Positions 43,453 to 50,355 of a DNA stretch of 64,000 nucleotides are shown here, one piece after another. Under the pieces are notes generated by a model that saw only the letters and a program-made list of their open reading frames with translations, ran no database searches and was not told the origin of the DNA. Origin of the DNA: Firmicutes bacterium UBA6113 (GTDB lineage: Bacteria; Bacillota; Clostridia; Tissierellales; Sedimentibacteraceae); contig DIWF01000021.1 of assembly GCA_002422545.1 (NCBI GenBank), positions 1 through 64,000 of the forward strand. The letters are read 5' to 3'. Numbering within the stretch: the stretch's first letter is position 1; each line of letters begins with the position of its first letter. A program made the translations under genes and the position numbers.

Positions 43453-44139
43453 ATGGAATGTAGTTGCAAATTCAACGGATTATGCACATCAAAGATTGCG
43501 CTTTTTAGCATTCTTACTTTAGAAGAGCATAATGCACTCATATCGAAATCACAGCATTTGGATTATAAGAAAGGTGAAATAATATTCCGGGAATCAGACC
43601 CGGCAGATAAAATAATCATTGTGCGTTACGGAAGAGTCAAGCTCAATCGTTATTCCATGGATGGAAAAGAATATGTGACGGACATCCTTGTTGAAAGTGA
43701 TATTTACGGAGAGCAGAACATTTTCGGAGGAGGAAAGTATGATGTTAATGCTGTGGCATTGGAGCCCACAGGGGTATGCATCATCTCACAAGCAGATATT
43801 CAGAAAATGATCATGAATAGGCCTGAAGTAGGTGTAAAGCTTCTCAACGTTGTGGGTGTCAAATTATCCTCAGCAAATGAACTTATAGAGCTTTTATCCA
43901 TCAATGATGCCAAATCAAGACTTGCAGGTTTTCTTCTATATAGAAATACCCGCATAAAAAAAGAATTAATTGAATTGTCCAGGGATGATATAGCAGCTTA
44001 TATAAATCTTACAAGGGAGACCATAAGCAGGAAGCTCAATGAACTTGAAGATGAAGGATTCATACAGCTTGATGGCCATAAGAAAATTAAAATTATTAAT
44101 AAAGAAGCACTGAGAGAAATTTACGAAAATAGAAATTAA
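43453..44139 (+). CDS. Crp/Fnr-family transcriptional regulator
   Basis: The 228-residue product has a cyclic-nucleotide-type effector domain (about 20-140) and a C-terminal helix-turn-helix with YINLTRETISRKLNELEDEG. The N-terminus carries cysteines (CSCKFNGLC), which could hold a metal or Fe-S cluster as in Fnr. It is followed after 112 bases by fprA, before which lies a perfect TGAT-N4-ATCA box, so it probably controls fprA in response to oxygen or NO. Confidence 0.88.
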   Translation: MECSCKFNGLCTSKIALFSILTLEEHNALISKSQHLDYKKGEIIFRESDPADKIIIVRYGRVKLNRYSMDGKEYVTDILVESDIYGEQNIFGGGKYDVNAVALEPTGVCIISQADIQKMIMNRPEVGVKLLNVVGVKLSSANELIELLSINDAKSRLAGFLLYRNTRIKKELIELSRDDIAAYINLTRETISRKLNELEDEGFIQLDGHKKIKIINKEALREIYENRN

Positions 44140-44159
44140 TTAAAAAAATATGAAATAAA

Positions 44160-44200
44160 TGATTTAAATCACAGTTTCGTTTTTCCATGTTCACTATAAT
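44160..44200 (+). promoter_or_regulatory. Crp/Fnr-type box and promoter of fprA
   Basis: TGATTTAAATCA (44160-44171) is the Fnr/Crp half-site pair TGAT-N4-ATCA. The -10 TATAAT lies at 44195-44200, giving an expected start near 44207, so the box centre is at about -41.5, the classic activating position. Confidence 0.75.
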
Positions 44201-44250
44201 AGGGATATAAATAAGAAATATTATGTTCGTGATAACTTAGGAGGAAAAAT

Positions 44251-45450
44251 ATGAAAAAACTAGTAAAAAACAATGTTTATTGGGTAGGAAAAATGGATTG
44301 GGAGCTGGAATCATTTCATGGAGCAGATTATTCCATAAATAACGGCTCAAGTCAAAATGCATACTTGATTCAAGAAGAAAAGACAGTGCTCATAGATACT
44401 GTCTGGAAGCCACATTCAACAGAATTTGTGGACAACCTTGAATCTGAAATCGACTTACAGAAAATAGACTTCATTGTAATGAATCACGGAGAAATAGACC
44501 ACAGCGGTTCATTGCCTGCATTGATGGAAAAAATACCGAATACACCGATTTATTGCACAGCAAACGCAGTAAAATCACTGACAGGTCAGTATCATCATCC
44601 AGAGTGGAATTATAAAGTTGTAAAAACTGGAGATTCCATTGACATAGGAAATGGTAAAAAACTTGTGTTTGTTGAAATGAGAATGCTTCATTGGCCGGAC
44701 AGCATGGCAACATATTTGACTGAAGACAACATATTGTTTTCAAATGATGCCTTTGGACAACACTATGCAGTAGAGGAACTTTTCAATGACAAGGCTGACC
44801 AGTGCAGACTGTGGGAAGAAGCAATGAAGTATTATGCAAATATTTTAAATCCACTTTCACCGCTGGTTACAAAGAAAGTAGAAGAAGTTGTAGGTTTGAA
44901 TCTCCCAATAGATATAATCGCACCAAGCCATGGCGCAATCTGGAGAGATAACCCGCTGCAAATAGTGAATAAATACTATGAATGGTCAAAGGAATATCAG
45001 GAAGACCAAATTACAATTGCATATGATACAATGTGGGATGGCACAAAGCAGCTGGCACATAAAATAGCTTCAGAAATATCAAAGATATCACCTGACACAA
45101 GGGTTAAAATATTCAATATTTCTCACGCAGATAAAAATGACATAATGACTGAAGTATTCAAATCAAAAGCAATTGCAGTAGGTTCACCAACTGTAGGACA
45201 GAATATTCTTTCTTCAGTAGGAGGATGGCTGGAATTCCTGAGAGAATTGAAATTTAAAAACAAGGAAGCAGCAGTATTCGGATGCTACGGTTGGAGCGGC
45301 GAATCAACAAAGGTATTGCGAGAAAGACTCACAGAATCAGGATTTAAGGTTGTGGAACCGGAAATTAAATGCAACTGGAATCCAAAAAGCGAAGATTTGG
45401 ACAAGGCAAAAGCAATTGCCGAAGCCCTTTGCAAACAGACAGCTGAATAA
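44251..45450 (+). CDS. fprA: FprA-type flavodiiron protein (A-type flavoprotein)
   Basis: The 399-residue product has an N-terminal metallo-beta-lactamase-like di-iron domain with H79-x-E81-x-D83-H84 (MNHGEIDHSG), H in RMLHWPDS, D in SNDAFGQH and H in APSHGAIW, then a flavodoxin domain from about 255 (AYDTMWDGTKQLAHKI, GSPTVGQNILSSVGG). It reduces O2 to water or NO to N2O in the cytoplasm of anaerobes. TTAGGAGG precedes the ATG. Confidence 0.93.
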   Translation: MKKLVKNNVYWVGKMDWELESFHGADYSINNGSSQNAYLIQEEKTVLIDTVWKPHSTEFVDNLESEIDLQKIDFIVMNHGEIDHSGSLPALMEKIPNTPIYCTANAVKSLTGQYHHPEWNYKVVKTGDSIDIGNGKKLVFVEMRMLHWPDSMATYLTEDNILFSNDAFGQHYAVEELFNDKADQCRLWEEAMKYYANILNPLSPLVTKKVEEVVGLNLPIDIIAPSHGAIWRDNPLQIVNKYYEWSKEYQEDQITIAYDTMWDGTKQLAHKIASEISKISPDTRVKIFNISHADKNDIMTEVFKSKAIAVGSPTVGQNILSSVGGWLEFLRELKFKNKEAAVFGCYGWSGESTKVLRERLTESGFKVVEPEIKCNWNPKSEDLDKAKAIAEALCKQTAE

Positions 45451-45466
45451 CAGTAAACAGTAAAAC

Positions 45467-45489
45467 AGGGATGCACGAAGTGCATCCCT
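45467..45489 (+). terminator. Terminator-like hairpin after fprA
   Basis: AGGGATGCAC-GAA-GTGCATCCCT is a perfect 10-bp stem. The T tail is short. Confidence 0.65.
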
Positions 45490-45515
45490 TAGCTATAACC
45501 CATTCATGTCAAGTT

Positions 45516-45541
45516 GTAGGGGAGGACCTCGTGTCCTCCCG
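45516..45541. repeat. Half unit of the GTAGGGG/CCCCTAC dispersed repeat
   Basis: GTAGGGGAGGACCTCG-TGTCCTCCCG stands alone. The rest of the 45542-45830 gap is AT-rich; it must hold the sigma-factor promoter, but no clear box was identified. Confidence 0.75.
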
Positions 45542-45830
45542 AATTTACGCATACAACAAATCCTGCTATAAATTGTTTATTTTGTTTTTTGTGTACTTCT
45601 TTTATCATTTCAAAATTATCCAGAATATGTTAAAATTAAGTTAATTATGATGTCTAAGAATTGAACAATCAGTAAGATGATTATATAATAATTATATTTT
45701 CATCCTAAAATAAGTCGTAGATAAGTATTTAAATAATGATAATTATCGCCTCTGCAATAGATGCTTATTTTTTATGAATATGCGTGACTTTTTTTACTTT
45801 TAATCGTTTATATTGTGAAGGGGTAAGCAT

Positions 45831-46325
45831 ATGAACAGTCAAATATTAGAAAAACTATACAAACAATATGCTATGGAATTATATTTATATGCCTTTTCAC
45901 TATGTAAAAGCCATCATGATGCTCAGGAATTAGTAAGCGATACTTTTTTCAAAGCTTTGATCTCTACTTTTAAAAATAATTCGAATTTTAAATATTGGTT
46001 TTTGCGTGTGTGTAAAAACTCGTGGTTAGATGGAATTAAAAAAAGAAAATATCTCTCAGACCAATCAATTGAAGATATAAAGGCTGTTTCAAATATGGAT
46101 GTAATCAATTTTTTCATATCTGATGAAGAAAGACGCATCATATATGAAGCTATTCAGAATATGCCCCCATCATACAATGAGATTATAACTCTTTACTATT
46201 ACTGTGATATTCCTTTAAAGGAAATTTCAGAAATAATGAATATTTCAAGTGGTGCAAGCAAAATGTTGATAAGCAGAGCAAGGAAATATTTAAAAGAACA
46301 ATTGAATAAGGAGGATTTTATATGA
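45831..46325 (+). CDS. ECF-type RNA polymerase sigma factor
   Basis: The 164-residue product has region 2 (LYKQYAMELYLYAFSLCKSH...ELVSDTFFKALI) and region 4 (MPPSYNEIITLYYYCDIPLK EISEIM). It directs polymerase to a small regulon. GAAGGGG precedes the ATG. Its stop overlaps the anti-sigma ATG (ATGA), so the two are translationally coupled. The inducing signal is unknown. Confidence 0.9.
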   Translation: MNSQILEKLYKQYAMELYLYAFSLCKSHHDAQELVSDTFFKALISTFKNNSNFKYWFLRVCKNSWLDGIKKRKYLSDQSIEDIKAVSNMDVINFFISDEERRIIYEAIQNMPPSYNEIITLYYYCDIPLKEISEIMNISSGASKMLISRARKYLKEQLNKEDFI

Positions 46326-47557
46326 ATATGACATTTCGAGAACTTTTAGAAAAATATAAAGACGGAACATTGTCAGAAGAAGAAAAGATTTTAGTAGAAC
46401 AAGAACTTGAAAAAAGCGAAGCAATAAATGATTATTTGGCGGATGAGTTAGAAAAATCCATCGGTCTAAAAAATTTAAACCATGTTGAGCATGAAAAATT
46501 TTCTGAAAATAAAACGAAAAACAACGATGATTTATCAAAACAAATTAAAAAGACAGTGAACATAAGACTTGCTTCTATGGTTGGTGTATCCGTAGCATGC
46601 ATGATAGCAATAGTTTTAATAATGCAATATATCATATCTCCATTTGTAGCAAGTCAGTATTACAATCCTACAAAGAGAAGTTCCGGACAGAAATATTTTC
46701 AGGATGTTAATTATGATATAAAAGCAATAACAACTGTTTCAATGCCCGGATATGGAGTTAGCGGTATATCTGTTGCAGAGGATTTAGGCTCTGGAGAATA
46801 TAATATAATTTTTAGCCGTCGAAATTTGTTTACAAATGAAAAAGAAACAATCAATGCAAAAATTGATAGAAACATGCGAGTTGGAACTTTTGAAATGTTT
46901 TACCCTCGTATATATACGGCATTTAGCGAATTTTGGAATCATGAAGAAGGAACTACTGAATATGAGAAAAGTTTGAATTTAAAGAGGATGTCTACAGAGC
47001 GTGATGTTGAGCATATAAAGGAATTGCCATCAACATCATATATATCAGCATGGGTTAGGTTTCCTCAAGATTTGAACATGAAAGAGCTATATGTATCAAT
47101 GGAAAGGTTTAATAAGGTGGATTTTAAGTGGATTGCAATACGTACCGCCAAACTACAAGGACAACAGCTGATGGGATTTTCTACAGGAACTAACGATAGT
47201 TCTGATATAGAAGCATTAGAAGAATATCCGGGATTTAATCTGGTTGATACTATGATGCTCGTACAAAGCAAAGATCCTTACGAAGAAGCCATGGCAGAAC
47301 GATACAAGATGCATTTTGCCAGTCTTCTTAAATATCTTACAGACCGCAAAGAAGCAGTAACAGCTTTGGTTGGTAATACAGATAATTATAAGTATGAAGA
47401 CGCATTAAGATATGTTGAAGAAAATGGAATGAGCACCTATGGAGCATTAGTATACGGCGAAGCAGATGATTTGATGGAACTGTATGAATCCGGTGCAATT
47501 ATAACTTTAGATATTGATAATGTGGTTGCATCTAAATATATTAATAATATATACTAA
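46322..47557 (+). CDS. Membrane anti-sigma factor with extracytoplasmic sensor domain
   Basis: The 411-residue product has a cytoplasmic N-terminal part (1-80; FRELLEKYKDGTLSEEEKIL VEQELEK, the usual anti-sigma helix start), one membrane segment (about 88-108, MVGVSVACMIAIVLIMQYII) and a ~300-residue outer domain. This matches the sigma-factor-regulator family with N- and C-terminal domains. It would hold the sigma factor inactive until a signal is sensed outside. Confidence 0.85.
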   Translation: MNMTFRELLEKYKDGTLSEEEKILVEQELEKSEAINDYLADELEKSIGLKNLNHVEHEKFSENKTKNNDDLSKQIKKTVNIRLASMVGVSVACMIAIVLIMQYIISPFVASQYYNPTKRSSGQKYFQDVNYDIKAITTVSMPGYGVSGISVAEDLGSGEYNIIFSRRNLFTNEKETINAKIDRNMRVGTFEMFYPRIYTAFSEFWNHEEGTTEYEKSLNLKRMSTERDVEHIKELPSTSYISAWVRFPQDLNMKELYVSMERFNKVDFKWIAIRTAKLQGQQLMGFSTGTNDSSDIEALEEYPGFNLVDTMMLVQSKDPYEEAMAERYKMHFASLLKYLTDRKEAVTALVGNTDNYKYEDALRYVEENGMSTYGALVYGEADDLMELYESGAIITLDIDNVVASKYINNIY

Positions 47558-47643
47558 GGTGAACATCGTGAATTAGAAATAATAGACTATATTTTGCATT
47601 AGGAAGTTAGTTAATATCATTCAAATTATGCATATCAATATAA

Positions 47644-47684
47644 TTCACTTCAGGGATAGAATATGTTCTTTAAGTGATTTTTTT
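47644..47684 (+). terminator. Probable terminator of the sigma/anti-sigma operon
   Basis: TCACTT and AAGTGA pair with an inner AGAA/TTCT pairing and are followed by TTTTTTT. Confidence 0.6.
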
Positions 47685-47712
47685 ATGTAACTTATTATTC
47701 AAAATATAGTTT

Positions 47713-48011
47713 AAATTTAAGCGTTTTATGGACAACAAATATACTATGAAAATATGTAAATTCCTAACGAGAAATCGGCTAAAATTTAAACGTTTTAAGC
47801 TTAAATGGTTTAATAGCAACACATATAAGCAGCACCCGATCATTAGAATATTAATAATAGAAAAAATAGTTGGAATATCTTGTAATATATTGTATAATTA
47901 AAGGTGAAATTGTTTGCGAAAATAAATTTTCATAAAAAATTATCAGAGACCGTTTTATAGGACAGCTGAAGTTATATAATGGTATTTATAAAAAGCAAAA
48001 CGTTTGAATTA
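47713..48011. promoter_or_regulatory. Three copies of an AAATTTAARCGTTTTA-like motif before the defence island
   Basis: AAATTTAAGCGTTTTA lies at 47713-47728 and AAATTTAAACGTTTTA at 47782-47797. A related inverted copy, AAAACGTTTGAATT, lies at 47997-48010. They bracket the promoter at 47870-47898. Otherwise the 47558-48050 gap holds no gene. The motifs may bind a regulator that is not encoded here. Confidence 0.45.
47870..47898 (+). promoter_or_regulatory. SigA promoter for the defence island
   Basis: TTGGAA (47870-47875), a 17-base spacer and TATAAT (47893-47898). The leader to the ATG at 48051 is about 145 bases. Confidence 0.7.
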
Positions 48012-48050
48012 AAACATTATATAGAATAAATACTTACAAGGGGTCGGGGG

Positions 48051-48656
48051 ATGAAACTTAGTAAGGGAATATACGAATCGGTAATAAACAAAAATATTAT
48101 CGATGATATGAATGCTCTTGGAAACAGCAACTATTTCCACACAAAGAGCATTGACAAGGAGGAAGGCAGTTCAGTGCTTTCCGGATACATGGCTAAAGTC
48201 ATAACAAAGGCGTTGAGCAGAATTACAGGAGAAGAAAAGCTCAATGTCCAGATTGATGTATGCAATAAAATCATCAAAATGCTGATGGAGGAAATTGATA
48301 TCGGCGATTTTGATGAATTCATAATCAGCGAAGACGCAAAGTTACTGCTTGCCATGCTGGACAAAATGGACACAACTCTAATAGACGACTACACTAACAA
48401 GAAAATCAGACCGATCACATCCATAGCCGCCAATTCATTATTTACTGGTGCCCAAAACGAACCATCCCTCGAAAGCGAGTTAATCAAGGAAATAAACACA
48501 TCAGACAGAATAGACATGCTCGTGTCCTTTATAAAATGGAGCGGCCTGTCTCAAATAATCGAAGCCCTAAAGAAATTTACAAAAACTAAAAAACTCAGAA
48601 TAATAACAACATCATACATGGGTGCCTCAGATTACAAGGCAATTTTTGAAATATAA
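48051..48656 (+). pseudogene. N-terminal fragment of a DUF3427/PLD-type DEAD-box helicase
   Basis: The 201-residue frame starts MKLSKGIYESVINKNIIDDM and contains IRPITSIAANSLFTGAQNEP, SDRIDMLVSFIKWSGLSQII and LRIITTSYMGASDYKAI. This is the phospholipase-D-like N-terminal part of large DUF3427 helicases, which usually exceed 900 residues. It stops right after the PLD beta-strand (ending FEI), so helicase and DUF3427 regions are missing. Base composition is like the core genes, and unlike the AT-rich island that follows. The island probably replaced the rest. Confidence 0.7.
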
Positions 48657-48708
48657 ATTTTTAAATAGTAAAATATTATGAATGCATTTAGGAAGGAGGA
48701 AATTAGAA

Positions 48709-49338
48709 ATGCTTGAAGGTACCAAGAGCAATTTTAAACTTTTATATTTTGTTAGTTCTATGTTTCCTTCATATATATTGTTTTTATTTAATGTATATAA
48801 TACTTTTAACAATACGAAGGAAACAAATGGCTATTACATATTAATATTCATTATAATTGTGATAGTGGGTGTTGAAGCAGCACATATATGCAAAAGTCTA
48901 ATTATTAAAACATCTAGCTCAGAAACTGGGAAAATTTTAAGATTTACTAGTGTAAAAAATATAAAGAATACAAAAAACGGAAATGTAATTTCATTTGTTC
49001 TCAGTACAATTATGTCATCCGTTTTTATATTTGATAATTCATTGATTTTGACTTTCTGTTCAATGATTTTAATACAGTTTGCACTATATTTTCTTTTAAT
49101 GCACACAGATGAAATTTTTCCTAATGCATTGTTGATATTATTAGGGATTGATTTTTATAAAGTAGAGATTATTTACAAAGATGAGAAAGAGTTTCTAGAA
49201 TTTGAAACAATATATATTTTCGTTGAGAGAAAAGTATGTAAAATTAATCAAATTACTAATAGATGTTCAAAAATAGTAGGTATTGGGGATTCTAGGAGTG
49301 ATGTATATGTATTAAACGTAAGGGGTGATTTATTGTGA
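48709..49338 (+). CDS. kwaA: KwaA-like membrane protein of a Kiwa-type defence system
   Basis: The 209-residue product has four membrane segments (about 10-30, 43-62, 93-111, 114-133), then FPNALLILLGIDFYKVEIIY and a small cytoplasmic tail. KwaA proteins are four-pass membrane proteins with a conserved N-P-like/LLG..xY segment after the last helix, which this matches. GGAAGGAGG precedes ATG 48709. Its TGA overlaps the GTG of the next gene, a DUF4868/KwaB-like protein. In Kiwa, KwaA senses phage attack at the membrane. Confidence 0.65.
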   Translation: MLEGTKSNFKLLYFVSSMFPSYILFLFNVYNTFNNTKETNGYYILIFIIIVIVGVEAAHICKSLIIKTSSSETGKILRFTSVKNIKNTKNGNVISFVLSTIMSSVFIFDNSLILTFCSMILIQFALYFLLMHTDEIFPNALLILLGIDFYKVEIIYKDEKEFLEFETIYIFVERKVCKINQITNRCSKIVGIGDSRSDVYVLNVRGDLL

Positions 49339-50309
49339 TTGACAATATCTGGATGGTAAGCAGCAAGTATTCAAAAATATGCAAATTGTATTCAGTCTTT
49401 TTTGATAAAACAATTAAAGATAAAATACTCAATGAAACAGATTATAAATCAGTAATTCAAAAAATCAAAGATAAGAAATATACTAAATATAATAAAAATG
49501 CTTTGATAGAAGAAGAATCATATTATGTAGATTCGAAAAAAATTGAAGAGGAAGTTTACCTTGCAGGTTTTAGAAAGATCTTATCTGAGATATATCAAGG
49601 ACAAAAAGATGTAATTAAACTTAAAGACAAGAATAAAGTTCTTTCAGATAAAGAAGTTCCAAGGATACTAATATATGAATATATTGATGAAATCAGTGAT
49701 AACGAGTTTTTTCTCTTTACATCGATTGATACTAGACATATTGTAAAATCAAAAACTATTATAGACATTGATAGATTTCTTAATAAAAGTAAAGAAAGAT
49801 ATGTTTCTGAAAATACGACTCATGATGAAAATTATATATATGACATTACACAAGGGATTATAGTTCCTAAGAAAATAATAGCAATATATGATAAAAACGA
49901 CTCTATTTTGTATGTTGATAGCGTTTTGGAATTTGAGGGAATGTTATTCATACATGAACAGCAGAAAGAACGAGCTAAAAATATACTGAGTGATTTTGAA
50001 AAAGGAATAAATTTAATTGGTAAGGAACACTATGCAGTTAAAGGAATTGATAAGAGTTTTGAAGAACAAGTATTAAGTAAATTTAGAAGTAGTGCTCGTT
50101 TAGCAAAATATGATTTAAACGAACAAAAGCATTCGATTGCAAACATTAAGAAAGCAGTAAACAGATTAAGCAAAGAAGATAGGGTGTTGTTTGATGATAA
50201 GAACAAAATAATAATAGTAGATTCAAATGTTGTAAAGACTTTCGTAGCTATAATTCATAACGGCATAGTTGAGAGGTTGATTTCTGGAGAGATAGATCTC
50301 ATAGGCTAA
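49335..50309 (+). CDS. kwaB: KwaB-like (DUF4868) defence effector
   Basis: The 324-residue soluble product is rich in Lys, Ile and Asp. Its length, a middle segment with VPKKIIAIYDKNDSILYVDS and FEGMLFIHEQQKERAKNIL, and a C-terminal part reading RSSARLAKYDLNEQ... and FVAIIHNGIVERLISGEI follow the DUF4868 pattern of KwaB. It starts inside the kwaA stop codon (GTGA), the arrangement expected of a Kiwa pair. KwaB is a DNA-binding effector that acts with KwaA against phage. The assignment depends on context plus pattern. Confidence 0.65.
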   Translation: MIDNIWMVSSKYSKICKLYSVFFDKTIKDKILNETDYKSVIQKIKDKKYTKYNKNALIEEESYYVDSKKIEEEVYLAGFRKILSEIYQGQKDVIKLKDKNKVLSDKEVPRILIYEYIDEISDNEFFLFTSIDTRHIVKSKTIIDIDRFLNKSKERYVSENTTHDENYIYDITQGIIVPKKIIAIYDKNDSILYVDSVLEFEGMLFIHEQQKERAKNILSDFEKGINLIGKEHYAVKGIDKSFEEQVLSKFRSSARLAKYDLNEQKHSIANIKKAVNRLSKEDRVLFDDKNKIIIVDSNVVKTFVAIIHNGIVERLISGEIDLIG

Positions 50310-50355
50310 TACATAAAATATTTACATGGACAACGTATTATAAAGGGGCAAAGTA

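Noticed and set aside
45760..45830. ECF-type autoregulatory promoter before the sigma factor
   Set aside because: TGAC...CGTT elements can be picked out, but the spacing is non-standard and AT-rich context makes chance matches likely.
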